Assembly: GCF_001653715.1 (NCBI RefSeq)
Contig: NZ_LWHQ01000020.1
Coordinates: 1 to 64,000 of the forward strand
Source of the DNA: Methylobacterium platani
GTDB lineage: Bacteria > Pseudomonadota > Alphaproteobacteria > Rhizobiales > Beijerinckiaceae
Direction of reading: 5' to 3'
Length of the DNA: 64,000 bases
This document shows positions 48,964-59,189 of this stretch, one piece after another (within the stretch, counting starts at the first letter, position 1; each line of letters starts with the position of its first letter). Under the pieces are notes generated by a model. It was not told the DNA's origin, ran no database searches, and saw nothing but the letters and a program-made list of their open reading frames with translations. Both the position numbers and the translations under genes were made by a program.

Positions 48964-51234
48964 CTATTTCAGCAGCACCACCTGCGCGTCGCCGGTCCGG
49001 CGCAGCACGTTGACGGTGACGTCGGCGCCGTGGCGGTGCAGCAGCAGGTCGACGTGGCTGTCGCCGAGCTTCAGGTTGCGGATCAGCACGTCGTCGAGGA
49101 AGGCCGGCAGGATCGGGTCGCGGAAGCGGATCCGGTTGCGGTCGTGGCGCAGTTCGAGCCCGAGGCAGGCGGCGAGGAACGCGAAGGGCGCGGCCGCCGC
49201 CCAGGCCTGCGGACTGCAGGCGACCGGATAGTTCGTCGGCCCGCGCTGCTTGCGCTGGATGAAGCCGCAGAACAGCTCCGGCAGGCGCCGCCCCTCCTGG
49301 TAGAGCGAGGCGCCGTGCTGGCCCTCGAACACCCGCGCGGCCTCGGCCTTCAGGCCGTAGCGGGCGAGCCCCAGCGCGATCAGCGCGTTGTCGTGCGGCC
49401 AGATCGAGCCGTTGTGGTACGACATCGGGTTGTAGCGCGCCTCGCCGACCGCGATGGTGCGCACGCCCCAGCCGTTGAACCCGTCCTTCGACATCAGCAC
49501 CGCGGCGACGCTCTCGGCCCGCTCCGGATAGGCGATGCCGGTGAACAGCGCGTGGCCGGCATTCGACGAGCGCACCGCGCAGGGGCGCTTCTCGCCGTCG
49601 AGCGCGATGGCGTAGGTGCCGAGTTCGGGCAGGAAGAACTTCTCGTCGAAGGCCTTGCGCAGCCGCTCGGCCTCACCCTTCAGGCGCTCCGCGAGGACGT
49701 CGTCGCCCATCAGCGCGGCGAGCTTCGCGGCGCCCTTCTTGGCGGCGTAGACGTAGCCCTGGACCTCGCACAAGGCGATCGGACCCTGCGCCATGCGGCC
49801 GTCGGCGTGGAATATCGAATCGTGGCTGTCCTTCCAGCCCTGGTTGGCGAGACCCTTCTCGGTCTCGCGGGCGTACTCGACGAAGCCGTCCTTGTCCCGG
49901 TCGCCGTACTCGTCGATCCAGTTCAGCGCCGCCAGGATGTTGGGCCAGATCGCCCGGATGGTCGCCAGGTCGCCGGTCTGCTCGTAATACTGCCCGGCCA
50001 GCATCACGAAGAGCGGCGTCGCGTCGATGGTGCCGTAATAGAGGCGGAACGGCACCTCGCCGAGGATGGCCATCTCGCCGTTGCGGGTCTCGTGCAGGAC
50101 CTTGCCGGGCTGGGCGTCCGCGGCGGGATCGATCGTCGTCGCCTGCGTCGCCGCGAGGTGGCGCAGCACGCCCTTGGCGATCTCGGGATCGATCCACAGC
50201 GTCATCATCGCGGTGATAATGCCGTCGCGGCCGAACACCGTGCTGTACCAGGGGATGCCGGCATAGGGGTAGACCCCGTTCGGCGTGCGGCTGAGCAGCA
50301 TGTAGAGGTCGGCCGTCGCGCGGCAGGCGGCCTCGTTGAACTGGTCGTTCGAGCTCTCGATCGTGGTGATGTTGGCCGTGGCCTTTCGCAGGTCGCGGCG
50401 CGCGTCGCGGTAGGCGAGCGCGAAGGTCATGCCCTCGCCCTTCGGATGGCCGTCCTCGCGGCGCGGGCTCGGATAGGCGGCATGGGTGAAGGGCAGGGCG
50501 CTGCCGACCACCGCCTCGCCGTCGCGGCTGTGGTCGACCGTGTCGCAGATCGCCCGCACGAAGATCGAGGCGCGCCCGCCGGGGGAGAGCCTGACCTCGA
50601 ACTCGGCCTTGTGCGCCTCGAGCCGCGCGGGCTTGGGGCCGAAGCGCAGGCGGGTGGTGCGCAGGCGCTTGTCGAGCCCGTCGTAGCGGTACGTCACCTC
50701 GTTCTCGGCCGTCACCGCGACGGTGCGGGTGCCGCGATGCGCGCGGTCGCTGCCGCGCACCTCGAACAGGTCGCGGAAATCCGCGTCGAAGGTCAGGGTG
50801 ACGCGCAGGTGGCGGGGCTTGGTGTCGTAGTTGCGCAGGCCGATGCGGTCGTAGCAGGTGCCGCGAAACAGGAATTTCGTCCGCTCCAGCGCGATGATCT
50901 CGCGCGGGATGCTGGTCTCGTCGCCGGCGTCGAGGCGGATGTCGGGGGTGGTCAGGTCGACCGAGAGCGCGCCGTTGTCGTCCTGCACCACCGAGCCGAG
51001 CAGCATCGGCCGCTGGCCCTCGACGGTCAGCTCCAGGCGCGACAGGAAGCGCGTGTCCTGGAAGTACAGCCCCTCGGGACCCGGGAACACGCCGATATCG
51101 CCGTAGCTGTCGAGCACCGCGAAGGCGTCGCCGTGCTTGAGCGAGCGCAGCTGGCGCTCCACCAGCGAGGTCTGGGCCTCGATGTGGTACTGCGGCAGCG
51201 TCTCGTCGTCGGGGGCGGTCGCGACCATCGGCAC
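48964..51234 (-). CDS. Amylo-alpha-1,6-glucosidase / glycogen debranching-like enzyme
   Basis: A 756-aa cytoplasmic enzyme of the bacterial debranching-like type. N-terminal beta domain: DSYGDIGVFPGPEGLYFQDTRFLSR (about 43-67, with conserved DTR). C-terminal (alpha/alpha)6 barrel: GIPWYSTVFGRDGIITAM, YNPMSYHNGSIWPHDNA (glucoamylase-like), and end VNVLRRTGDAQVVL. GTG 51234 was chosen: AAGGAG lies seven bases upstream; ATG 51228 is next. Precedes no glycogen synthesis genes here, but a glycosyltransferase lies upstream on the same strand. Likely glucan or trehalose-type stress metabolism. Confidence 0.88.
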   Translation of the reverse strand: MPMVATAPDDETLPQYHIEAQTSLVERQLRSLKHGDAFAVLDSYGDIGVFPGPEGLYFQDTRFLSRLELTVEGQRPMLLGSVVQDDNGALSVDLTTPDIRLDAGDETSIPREIIALERTKFLFRGTCYDRIGLRNYDTKPRHLRVTLTFDADFRDLFEVRGSDRAHRGTRTVAVTAENEVTYRYDGLDKRLRTTRLRFGPKPARLEAHKAEFEVRLSPGGRASIFVRAICDTVDHSRDGEAVVGSALPFTHAAYPSPRREDGHPKGEGMTFALAYRDARRDLRKATANITTIESSNDQFNEAACRATADLYMLLSRTPNGVYPYAGIPWYSTVFGRDGIITAMMTLWIDPEIAKGVLRHLAATQATTIDPAADAQPGKVLHETRNGEMAILGEVPFRLYYGTIDATPLFVMLAGQYYEQTGDLATIRAIWPNILAALNWIDEYGDRDKDGFVEYARETEKGLANQGWKDSHDSIFHADGRMAQGPIALCEVQGYVYAAKKGAAKLAALMGDDVLAERLKGEAERLRKAFDEKFFLPELGTYAIALDGEKRPCAVRSSNAGHALFTGIAYPERAESVAAVLMSKDGFNGWGVRTIAVGEARYNPMSYHNGSIWPHDNALIALGLARYGLKAEAARVFEGQHGASLYQEGRRLPELFCGFIQRKQRGPTNYPVACSPQAWAAAAPFAFLAACLGLELRHDRNRIRFRDPILPAFLDDVLIRNLKLGDSHVDLLLHRHGADVTVNVLRRTGDAQVVLLK

Positions 51235-51499
51235 AGTGTCACTCCTTGGGGCTTCGCTCCGCGAGGCGTCGCGGGGAATCGGGGGCGAGATCGTTCGGGC
51301 TCCGGACGGGAAATCCGGGCGGCAGCGGGGAGGCGGCACCCGCGGCGATTCGCGGGTTGGACCCCACGCTAGGGCGAATGTGGGCCATCGTGCGGCGACC
51401 GCCAGGGGGGATGTGGCCCGGAGCCGGCCCGTCTTTCAGGCAGGGCCGTCCGGGAGACGGATCTTCGTCGATCGGTCGGGAAGGCTTCGCGCAAGCGAA

Positions 51500-51529
51500 A
51501 GGCCCGGCCCCCTCGCGGGGACCGGGCCT
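51500..51529 (-). terminator. Intrinsic terminator of the glycosyltransferase gene
   Basis: AGGCCCGG (51500-51507) and CCGGGCCT (51522-51529) with CCCC/GGGG inside form a strong stem, followed by TTTCGC on the minus strand. It lies in the 323-base gap 51235-51557, so the debranching gene must have its own promoter here. I see no other feature in the gap. Confidence 0.8.
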
Positions 51530-51557
51530 CGTCGTCGTCACGCAGTTGCGAGGCGGA

Positions 51558-52688
51558 TCAGACCGCGCGGAGCACCGGATGCGCCACACCGTTGGCAGCC
51601 CCGTTGAGGGCGGCCGGGGCGCCGAGGGTCAGGCCCGGGATCTTGATCGCGTCGAGGTCGCCGGCGAGCAGCGACTCGTAGGCGGCGACGTAGGAGCGGG
51701 CCATGACGCTCGCGGTGAAGCGGGTCTCGAAGTAGCGGCGCACGCCCTCGCGGCTCATCGCCTTGCAGGTCTCGACCGCCGCGATGGCCTCGTCCATCGA
51801 CTCGACCACGACGCCCGAGACGCCGTCCTTGATGACCTCCGGCACGGAGCCGTTGCGCCACGCGATCACCGGCGTCCCCGCCGACATCGCCTCGATCATC
51901 ACCAGGCCGAAGGGCTCCGGCCAGTCGATCGGGAAGGCGAGCGCCAGGGCGTTGCCGAGGAATTCGTGCTTCTGGTCCTCGTTGATCTCGCCGATATACT
52001 CGACGAGCGGGTGATGGGTCATCGGCTCGATGACCTCGTCCCAGTATTCCTGGTCGGCCTTGTCGACCTTGGCGGCGATCTTCAGCTTCACGCCCGAGGC
52101 CTTGGCGATCTCGATCGCCCGGTCGGGGCGCTTCTCGGGCGAGATGCGGCCGAGGAAGGCGAGGTAGCCGCCGTCCTTCGGGTTGGCCGAGAAGCGGCAG
52201 TTCTCCGCCGGCAGGCCGTGATGGATGGTCTGCAGCCAGTTGGCGTTCTCAGGCATCGGCCCGCGCTGATGGTCGGAGATCGACACGAGCGGCATGCCCG
52301 TGAACGTCCGGTAGACCGGCATGAAGTCCGGAACGTCGAGCCGCCCGTGCAGGGTGGTGACGCACTTGTGGTTGAACTCCTCGAACAGCGGGTACTGCAG
52401 GAGGTCGATGTGGAAGTGGATGACGTCGAACTCGTCGGCGCGACGGCGCAGGTGGTAGAGCATCGCGAGGTGGCTGGCGACGTGGTCGCGGATGCCGGCG
52501 AGGCGCAGGCCCTCCGGGCAGCAGGCGACCAGCTTGGCGCTCGTCTCCGAGTCGCCGCTCGCGAACAGCGTGACGTCGTGGCCCTGCCGGACCAGCTCCT
52601 CGGTGAGCCACGAGACGACACGCTCGGTGCCGCCGTAGAACTTCGGCGGAACGGCCTCCGCGAGAGGGGCTACCTGGGCAATGCGCAC
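51558..52688 (-). CDS. Glycosyltransferase family 4 protein
   Basis: A 376-aa GT-B enzyme. Start [19 protein letters not shown] (2-20) with [15 protein letters not shown] gives the donor/acceptor pocket of N-terminal domain; [12 protein letters not shown] follows. [17 protein letters not shown] (about 200-216) and [20 protein letters not shown] (about 278-297) are the nucleotide-sugar part. GTG start 52688 with AGGAGA eight bases upstream. Tandem with the debranching enzyme on the minus strand and likely part of glucan or trehalose-related synthesis. Confidence 0.87.
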
Positions 52689-52876
52689 GACGGATTCTCC
52701 TGAGACGCCCAACGATGGCGGGTCACGTTGGGGGGAGTTAAGCAGGATGGGGCCTGAGCGGGACATGAACGAAACCGCGCACCCGAGCTTATGGTTCCGG
52801 TGCGGCGCACAACGCTACCGCGAGGGCCGGATCGTTCCCGTGTCACACAGGGCCGCGGCGCCCGACGATGCGACGA

Positions 52877-52905
52877 TTGCGCGATGGCCCGGGCCCTGCT
52901 ATAGC
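52877..52905 (+). promoter_or_regulatory. Promoter of rpmI-rplT
   Basis: TTGCGC (52877-52882), 17-base spacer, TATAGC (52900-52905). It fits the vegetative spacing and starts transcription about 125 bases before rpmI, in the 349-base gap 52689-53037. Confidence 0.6.
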
Positions 52906-53037
52906 GCGCGCCTCGCCGAACCGCCCGGCCGTGAGGGCTGCCGTGGCGGTTTGTGTCGCTCCACACCATCGATCGTGCGCGATCGTCGGGACCCGCCCGT
53001 GGCGGAATCCCGGTGGAGTTCGCGTCAGGAGAGCAAA

Positions 53038-53241
53038 ATGCCCAAGCTGAAGACCAAGTCGGGCGCCAAGAAGCGCTTCAAGATCACCGGGACCGGCAAG
53101 GTCATGTACGCCCAGGCCGGCAAGCGCCACGGCATGATCAAGCGGACCACGAAGCAGATCCGCAACCTGCGCGGCACGACCACCCTGTTCGAGGGCGACG
53201 CCGCCAACGTGAAGAAGTACTTCCTGCCGAACGCCCGGTAA
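53038..53241 (+). CDS. rpmI: 50S ribosomal protein L35
   Basis: A 67-aa basic protein starting [20 protein letters not shown], the L35 signature, and ending [14 protein letters not shown] 53038 follows GTCAGGAGAGC about 10 bases upstream. It is followed 66 bases later by rplT. In many bacteria infC lies directly upstream in the operon; here it lies some 4.2 kb upstream. Confidence 0.97.
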
Positions 53242-53307
53242 GAACCGGCTTCGCTCGAGAAGACGCTTCGTCCCGCATCTGTTTCGTAGAACCCCCAGGA
53301 GATCACC

Positions 53308-53685
53308 ATGGCCCGCGTCAAGCGCGGCGTGACCAGCCACGCCAAGCACAAGAAGGTTTTCAAGGCCGCCAAGGGCTATTACGGCCGGCGCAAGAACACG
53401 ATCCGGATCGCCAAGCAGGCGGTCGAGAAGGGCATGCAATATGCCTACCGCGATCGTAAGAACAAGAAGCGCAACTTCCGCGCCCTGTGGATCCAGCGCA
53501 TCAACGCCGCGGTCCGTCCGCACGGCCTGACCTACTCGCGCTTCATCGACGGCCTGGCCAAGGCCGGCGTCCAGGTCGACCGCAAGGCGCTCTCCGAGCT
53601 CGCCATCCACGAGCCGGCGGCCTTCGTCGCCGTGGTCGAGAAGGCGAAGTCCGCCCTGCCGGCCGAGCTCGTCAAGGCCGCGTAA
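53308..53685 (+). CDS. rplT: 50S ribosomal protein L20
   Basis: A 125-aa protein: [47 protein letters not shown]-like [21 protein letters not shown]. It binds 23S rRNA early in 50S assembly and in other bacteria represses its own operon. Here the leader of rpmI could bind it, but I cannot see the structure. Followed by tandem hairpins. Confidence 0.97.
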   Translation: MARVKRGVTSHAKHKKVFKAAKGYYGRRKNTIRIAKQAVEKGMQYAYRDRKNKKRNFRALWIQRINAAVRPHGLTYSRFIDGLAKAGVQVDRKALSELAIHEPAAFVAVVEKAKSALPAELVKAA

Positions 53686-53745
53686 GCCGTCCTTCGGCCC
53701 GCGCCCTCGCGCGGGCCCTTCGGTTCCCTCGACGACCGGACATCA

Positions 53746-53769
53746 CGGCCCGCCCATGCGGGCCGTTTT
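53746..53769 (+). terminator. Intrinsic terminator between rplT and pheS
   Basis: CGGCCCGC (53746-53753), loop CCAT, GCGGGCCG (53758-53765), then TTTT. A weaker hairpin GGCCCGCG/CGCGGGCC (53696-53717) precedes it. Because pheS starts only 93 bases later, pheST needs its own promoter or read-through. Confidence 0.88.
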
Positions 53770-53857
53770 GCGTTGCGGGGGGCGTATCCCCCGGCCCGGG
53801 TTGACGGCGCGGTGCGGCGCGTTGCAGGGCATCGCCTGAGCCCCGATTGAGCAGACC

Positions 53858-54940
53858 ATGACCGATCTCACCAGCCTCGAAACCGATCTCCTCGCCCAGG
53901 TCGCCGGCGCCGCCGACGAGCCGGCGCTCGAGGGCGTGCGCGTCGCCGCCCTCGGCAAGAAGGGCGCCGTCTCCGAGCTGCTGAAGAGCTTGGGCGGCAT
54001 GAGCCCGGAGGCGCGCAAGGAGCAGGGCCCGCTGATCAACGGCCTGCGCGACCGGGTCCAGGGCGCGATCCAGGCGCGGCGCGACACCCTGGCCGAGGCG
54101 GCGCTGACGGCGCGGCTCTCCGCCGAGCGGATCGACGTGACGCTCCCGGTGCGCGAGGGCCCGGAGACCCGCGGCCGCATCCACCCGATCACCCAGGTGA
54201 TGGACGAGATCACGGCGATCTTCGGCGACATGGGCTTCTCGATCGCGGAAGGCCCGGACGTCGAGACCGACGACCTGAACTTCACCGCGCTCAACTTCCC
54301 CGAGGGCCATCCGGCCCGGGAGATGCACGACACCTTCTTCCTGCGGCCCGACCGAGACGGGAAGCGCAAGCTCCTGCGCACCCACACCTCGCCGGTGCAG
54401 GTCCGCACGATGCGCAATGTCCAGCCGCCGATCCGGGTGATCTGCCCGGGGCGCACCTACCGGCACGATTCCGACCAGACCCACACCCCGATGTTCCACC
54501 AGGTCGAGGGCCTGGTGATCGACAAGCAGGCGAACATCTCCCACCTGAAGTGGGTTCTCGAGGAGTTCTGCAAGGCGTTCTTCGAGGTCGACAGCGTGAA
54601 GATGCGCTTCCGGCCCTCCTTCTTCCCCTTCACCGAGCCCTCGGCCGAGGTCGACATCCAGTGCTCGCGAAAAGGCGGCGAGATCCGCTTCGGCGAGGGC
54701 GACGACTGGCTCGAGATCCTCGGTTGCGGCATGGTCCACCCGAACGTGCTGCGCAATTGCGGCCTCGACCCGGACAGCGTCCAGGGCTTCGCCTGGGGCA
54801 TGGGCATCGACCGGATCGCGATGCTCAAATACGGCATGCCGGACCTGCGCCCGTTCTTCGAGGCGGATGTCCGCTGGCTCGAGCATTACGGCTTCCGGCC
54901 CCTCGACATCCCGAGCCTGGTCGGCGGCCTGACCGGCTGA
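53858..54940 (+). CDS. pheS: Phenylalanyl-tRNA synthetase alpha subunit
   Basis: A 360-aa catalytic subunit of the alpha2beta2 synthetase. Motif 1: [17 protein letters not shown] (about 108-124); motif 2: [14 protein letters not shown] (about 172-185); motif 3: [19 protein letters not shown] [12 protein letters not shown] (about 310-321). ATG 53858. pheT should follow directly, but two small genes are inserted between. Confidence 0.97.
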   Translation: MTDLTSLETDLLAQVAGAADEPALEGVRVAALGKKGAVSELLKSLGGMSPEARKEQGPLINGLRDRVQGAIQARRDTLAEAALTARLSAERIDVTLPVREGPETRGRIHPITQVMDEITAIFGDMGFSIAEGPDVETDDLNFTALNFPEGHPAREMHDTFFLRPDRDGKRKLLRTHTSPVQVRTMRNVQPPIRVICPGRTYRHDSDQTHTPMFHQVEGLVIDKQANISHLKWVLEEFCKAFFEVDSVKMRFRPSFFPFTEPSAEVDIQCSRKGGEIRFGEGDDWLEILGCGMVHPNVLRNCGLDPDSVQGFAWGMGIDRIAMLKYGMPDLRPFFEADVRWLEHYGFRPLDIPSLVGGLTG

Positions 54941-54965
54941 TCCTCCTGCCCTCAAGAGGCGCCCG

Positions 54966-55280
54966 ATGACCGAGACCGAGATCCTGGCGATCACCGACGA
55001 GGTCCTGTCTCAGTACCTCGCCGCCTCCGGCTACGAGCGAGCCGAACTGCGCGCCGGCTACAACCACGCCGACGAGCCGTCGTTGTTCGTCACCGCCCAT
55101 TTCAAGCCCGAATCGGGCTTGCCCGGGGGGAGTGAAGTCAACGCCGCACACGCGGCGCTGCGGATGGCTTTGTGGGGCAAGGGGGAGGAGCGCTTTCCCT
55201 ATCTCGATTTCCGGTTCCCCGGCGACGAAATCTTGGGCGACCAGGAAGAGGATTACCAAGACGAGGAAGAGAACGCCTGA
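54966..55280 (+). CDS. Acidic protein of unknown function inside pheST operon
   Basis: A 104-aa protein with no recognised family. It starts ETEILAITDEVLSQYLAASGYE (helical, with a Y-rich end), then RAGYNHADEPSLFVTAHFKP, EVNAAHAALRMALWGKGEE and an acidic tail of D/E/Q (DQEEDYQDEEEN). 25 bases after pheS, and its TGA overlaps the HEPN-like ATG by one base (TGATG). Its acidity and coupling suit an antitoxin or partner. That is inference. Confidence 0.7.
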   Translation: MTETEILAITDEVLSQYLAASGYERAELRAGYNHADEPSLFVTAHFKPESGLPGGSEVNAAHAALRMALWGKGEERFPYLDFRFPGDEILGDQEEDYQDEEENA

Positions 55281-55765
55281 TGCCACGCTTGGGCAATCCC
55301 CTCGTCTACGATCTTCTCGAAGTCGCTGAAGCGCTGTCCGAGCAGCGCGGGCGCCGCAACCTGGAGAAGGCGGCAATGCGGCGCTCTGTCAGCACCGCCT
55401 ATTACGCCGTTTTTCACGGCCTCTGCTTCGTCTCCACCCGTGCGCTCGGAATGTGGCGGCGCGACGCCGCGGTGACGGAGCCGATCTATCGGCTGCTCGA
55501 TCACGGCCAGGTCAGGCGGCGCCTGTCCGGGCGCGAGGCGGCTGAACTCGGCCCGGTGATCGTCGGCATCGGTACCATCTTGGCCGATCTGCAGGAGCGC
55601 CGGCATTTGGCGGATTACAGCCCGCCGAGCCTTGAGATCAGCCGCGACGTGACTCGCATCGTGGTCGCCCGCGCCCGCAAGACCATCGCCGACCTCGAAT
55701 CCCTCGACGACGACCAGTGCCGCCGCCTGGCCGTCCTCCTCATCACCAAGGCCCGGCTCGCCTGA
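55280..55765 (+). CDS. HEPN / UPF0332-like protein
   Basis: A 161-aa helical protein. The central RRSVSTAYYAVFHGL (34-48) matches the first helix of the HEPN/UPF0332 fold (R-x-AYYA-x-FH). ERRHLADY (106-113) corresponds to the later R-x-ADY motif. In other HEPN proteins such residues make the RNase site; here R34/R35 and H46 or R107-R108 are the candidate residues. ATG by TGATG coupling with the acidic gene. pheT starts 18 bases downstream. Toxin role unproven. Confidence 0.72.
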   Translation: MPRLGNPLVYDLLEVAEALSEQRGRRNLEKAAMRRSVSTAYYAVFHGLCFVSTRALGMWRRDAAVTEPIYRLLDHGQVRRRLSGREAAELGPVIVGIGTILADLQERRHLADYSPPSLEISRDVTRIVVARARKTIADLESLDDDQCRRLAVLLITKARLA

Positions 55766-55783
55766 GCCGAGAGGTTTAGCCCC

Positions 55784-58207
55784 ATGAAATTCACCCTCTC
55801 CTGGCTCAAGGACCACCTCGACACCGACGCCTCCCTCGACGTGATCGTCGAGACGCTGACCCGCATCGGGCTGGAGGTCGAGCGCGTCGAGGACAAGGCG
55901 GCGGCGCTTTCGGCCTACCGCATCGCCGCCGTCGTCACCGCCGAGCAGCACCCCAACGCCGACCGGCTGCGGGTCTGCACCGTCGAGACCGGCGAGGGCG
56001 CGCCCGTGCAGGTCGTCTGCGGCGCGCCGAACGCGCGGGCCGGCATGAAGACCGTGTTCGCGCCCCCCGGCACCTACGTGCCGGGCAAGAACATCACCCT
56101 GTCGGTCGGCGTGATCCGCGGCGTCGAGAGCCGGGGCATGCTGTGCTCGGGCGCCGAGCTCGGCCTGTCGGACGACCATGACGGCATCCTCGATCTGCCC
56201 CAGGACGCGCCGGTCGGCCAGCCCTACGCGGCGTTCGCCGGCCTCGACGATCCGGTGATCGAGATCAACCTGACGCCCAACCGCCCCGACTGCACCGGCA
56301 TCCACGGCATCGCCCGCGACCTCGCGGCGGCCGGCATCGGCACGCTGCGCCGCCAGCAGACCCCGCCGGTGCGGGGGGAGGGGGCATGCCCGGTCTCGGT
56401 CACCCGCGACTTCCCGCCTGGGGACGCGCATCTCTGCCCGCTCTTCTCCTTGCGGCTGGTGCGCGGCGTGACGAACGGCCCGTCGCCCGAGTGGATGCGC
56501 CGGCGCCTCGCCGCGATCGGCCTGCGGCCGATCAATGCGCTCGTCGACATCACCAACTACGTCACCTTCGACCGCGGCCGGCCGCTCCACGTCTTCGACG
56601 CCGCCAAGGTGAAGGGCAACCTCACGGTGCGCCGCGCCCGCGACGGCGAGGAGGTGCTGGCCCTCGACGGGCGGACCTACCGGCTCGACGACGGCGCGAT
56701 CGTCATCGCCGACGAGGCCGGCGTCGAATCGATCGCCGGCATCATGGGCGGGGAGCATTCGGGCTGCGACGAGGGCACGACCGACGTGCTGATCGAATCC
56801 GCCCTGTGGGATCCGCTGACCATCGCCCGCACCGGCCGGCGCCTCGGCATCGTCACCGACGCCCGCTACCGCTTCGAGCGCGGGGTCGACCCGGCCTTCG
56901 CCCTGCCGGGCCTCGACCTCGCGACGCGGCTGGTGCTCGACCTCTGCGGCGGCACCCCGAGCGAGGCGACCGTGTCGGGCGAGGTGCCGGACACCGACCG
57001 CATCATCGACTTCCCGTGGACCGAGGTGCGCCGCCTGTCGGGCCTCGACCTGCCGCGGCCGGAGATGAAGGTGACGCTGGAATCGCTCGGCTTCCACGTC
57101 GCCGGCTCCGGCGACCGGGCCAAGGTGCTGTCCCCGTCCTGGCGCCCGGACATCGAGGGCAAGGCCGACCTCGTCGAGGAGATCGTGCGCATCGCCGGGC
57201 TCGACCGGATCGAGCCGAAGCCCCTGCCGCGGATCGACGCGACCGTCATCCGCCCGGTGCTGACGGTGATGCAGAAGCGCACCCGGCAGGCCAAGCGCGA
57301 ATTCGCCGCGCGCGGCCTCGTCGAGGCGGTGACCTGGTCGTTCATCGCGCATGCCGACGCCACGCTGTTCGGCGGCGGCAAGCCGGAGCTGGCGCTGGCC
57401 AACCCCATCGCCGCCGACCTCTCGGACATGCGCCCGAGCCTGGTGCCGGGCCTCGCCCGCGCCGCGCAGCACAACGCCGACCGGGGATACGGCGACGTCG
57501 CCCTGTTCGAGGTCGGGCAGTGCTTCGCCTCCGACCAGCCCGAGGGCCAGACCACCAAGGCGACGGCGCTCCGGCGCGGCTCGGCCCGCCACGGCGGCGC
57601 CGGCCGGCACTGGGACAGCGCGGCGAAGCCCATCGACGCCTTCGAGGCCAAGGCCGACGCGCTGGCGCTGCTCACGGCGCTCGGCGTGCCGACCGGCGGG
57701 CTCCAGGTCGTCGCCGGCGGGCCGGACTGGCTGCATCCGGGGCGCTCCGGCACGCTTCAGTTCGGCCCGCGCAACCAGGTCGGGTTCTTCGGCGAGCTGC
57801 ATCCGCGGGTGCTCAAGGCCCTCGACATCAAGGGCCCGGTGGTGGTCTGCGAGATCACCCTCGACGCCCTGCCGCTGCCGAAGCACCGGCCGACCAAGAT
57901 GAAGCCGGCGGCGACCCTGCCCGACTTCCAGCCGCTCACCCGCGACTTCGCCTTCGTGGTCTCGCGCGAAGTCGCGGCCGGCGACATCCTGAAGGCGGCG
58001 CAAGCCGCCGAGCGCACCCTCGTGACGGGGATCGAGGTGTTCGACGTCTACGAGGGGCCTGGGATCGGCGAGGACCAGAAGTCGGTCGCGGTGGCGGTCC
58101 GCCTCCAGCCGACCGACCGCACCCTCACCGACGCGGAGATCGAGGCGGTGAGCCAGAAGATCGTCGCCGAGGTGACGCGCAAGACCGGCGCGACCCTGCG
58201 CGGCTGA
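55784..58207 (+). CDS. pheT: Phenylalanyl-tRNA synthetase beta subunit
   Basis: An 807-aa subunit. It begins [15 protein letters not shown]. The tRNA-binding EMAP-like domain is about 40-150 (ADRLRVCTV). B3/B4 editing domain is about 210-375, the B5 domain about 400-480 and the catalytic-like core to 690. The C-terminal FDX-ACB anticodon domain begins around [14 protein letters not shown]. Length fits the family (795-810). ATG 55784 with AGCCGAGAGG before it. Confidence 0.96.
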   Translation: MKFTLSWLKDHLDTDASLDVIVETLTRIGLEVERVEDKAAALSAYRIAAVVTAEQHPNADRLRVCTVETGEGAPVQVVCGAPNARAGMKTVFAPPGTYVPGKNITLSVGVIRGVESRGMLCSGAELGLSDDHDGILDLPQDAPVGQPYAAFAGLDDPVIEINLTPNRPDCTGIHGIARDLAAAGIGTLRRQQTPPVRGEGACPVSVTRDFPPGDAHLCPLFSLRLVRGVTNGPSPEWMRRRLAAIGLRPINALVDITNYVTFDRGRPLHVFDAAKVKGNLTVRRARDGEEVLALDGRTYRLDDGAIVIADEAGVESIAGIMGGEHSGCDEGTTDVLIESALWDPLTIARTGRRLGIVTDARYRFERGVDPAFALPGLDLATRLVLDLCGGTPSEATVSGEVPDTDRIIDFPWTEVRRLSGLDLPRPEMKVTLESLGFHVAGSGDRAKVLSPSWRPDIEGKADLVEEIVRIAGLDRIEPKPLPRIDATVIRPVLTVMQKRTRQAKREFAARGLVEAVTWSFIAHADATLFGGGKPELALANPIAADLSDMRPSLVPGLARAAQHNADRGYGDVALFEVGQCFASDQPEGQTTKATALRRGSARHGGAGRHWDSAAKPIDAFEAKADALALLTALGVPTGGLQVVAGGPDWLHPGRSGTLQFGPRNQVGFFGELHPRVLKALDIKGPVVVCEITLDALPLPKHRPTKMKPAATLPDFQPLTRDFAFVVSREVAAGDILKAAQAAERTLVTGIEVFDVYEGPGIGEDQKSVAVAVRLQPTDRTLTDAEIEAVSQKIVAEVTRKTGATLRG

Positions 58208-58265
58208 CGACGAGACCTCCGGCGGTGCGAGCCGCGCCGCCGGAGACGCAGACCAGGAGGCGGGC

Positions 58266-59189
58266 ATGGCGGATACCGATCTGATCCGGGAACTCTCGGC
58301 GGCGACCTACCTGCCGGCGGAGGCCCTGGAACGGGCGCGGGCGGCACCGGGCTCGATCGCCGAGCCGGTCCTGGCGATCCTCGAGCGTGCCGCCGACGGC
58401 GAGGGCGAGGCGCTGACCGAGCCCGAGCGGACCCTGCTGTTCTGGGGCGTCCACGTCCTGGCCTCGGCCCGGGATACCCGGATTCACGCCGCCCTGATGC
58501 GCCTCCTGCGCCGCGACGACGACGCGATCGCGGCGGCCCTCGGGGAGGATTACCCGACCACGCTCGCGGGCCTCGTCGCCGGCAGCTTCGACGGCGATGC
58601 CGAGCGCCTGGTCGCTGCCATCGCCGGCGAGGCGCCCGTCGGCATGGCGCGGATGCAGCTCTTCCATGCCCTCGCGCTGCTGACCGCCGACGGCCGCATC
58701 GACCGCGAGGCGGTGAAGGCGTTCCTGCTGCGCTTCGACGACGCGCGCTCGGCCCCGCCCGACGCGGAGGAGGTCTGGCAGGGCTGGGAGGACGCTGTCT
58801 CGCTGCTGGGCTTCGACGACCTCGTCCCCCGCCTCAGGACGGCCCGCAAGGACGGCCGCAACGCCGGCACCATCGTCGGCTGGGAGACGGTGCAGGAGAC
58901 CCTGAAGGAGGCTCGCCTGCGTCCGAAGAGCCGCGAGCGCTTCGACGACCTGCTGATCGACTACCTCGACGACCCGGTCGCGGCGCTCGACTACACCCGC
59001 GAAGGCGCCTACGACCACCTGCCGGACCTCGACGAGGACGGCGTGCCGATCCCGGAGCGCAATCCCTATCGCGACGTCGGCCGCAACGATCCCTGCCCCT
59101 GCGGCAGCGGCAAGAAGTTCAAGAAGTGCTGCCTCGACAAGGTCGAACAGGGCCAGGCCGCCCTGCCGCCGCTGCCGCCCCTGCGCTGA
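58266..59189 (+). CDS. DUF1186 domain protein with SEC-C zinc motif
   Basis: A 307-aa soluble protein. Most of it is helical repeats (about 10-230) matching DUF1186: TEPERTLLFWGVHVLASARD, MQLFHALALLTADGRIDRE. At the C-terminus DPCPCGSGKKFKKCC (about 277-291) is the SEC-C zinc-binding motif found in SecA and others. ATG 58266 with CAGGAGGCGGGC upstream. Function unknown; the SEC-C motif suggests binding to ribosomes, SecB or nucleic acid. Confidence 0.87.
   Translation: MADTDLIRELSAATYLPAEALERARAAPGSIAEPVLAILERAADGEGEALTEPERTLLFWGVHVLASARDTRIHAALMRLLRRDDDAIAAALGEDYPTTLAGLVAGSFDGDAERLVAAIAGEAPVGMARMQLFHALALLTADGRIDREAVKAFLLRFDDARSAPPDAEEVWQGWEDAVSLLGFDDLVPRLRTARKDGRNAGTIVGWETVQETLKEARLRPKSRERFDDLLIDYLDDPVAALDYTREGAYDHLPDLDEDGVPIPERNPYRDVGRNDPCPCGSGKKFKKCCLDKVEQGQAALPPLPPLR

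Noticed and set aside
52681..53037. N-terminal extension of L35 from an upstream start
   Set aside because: L35 is always about 65 aa; the extension is Arg/Pro-rich, not conserved, and overlaps the promoter.
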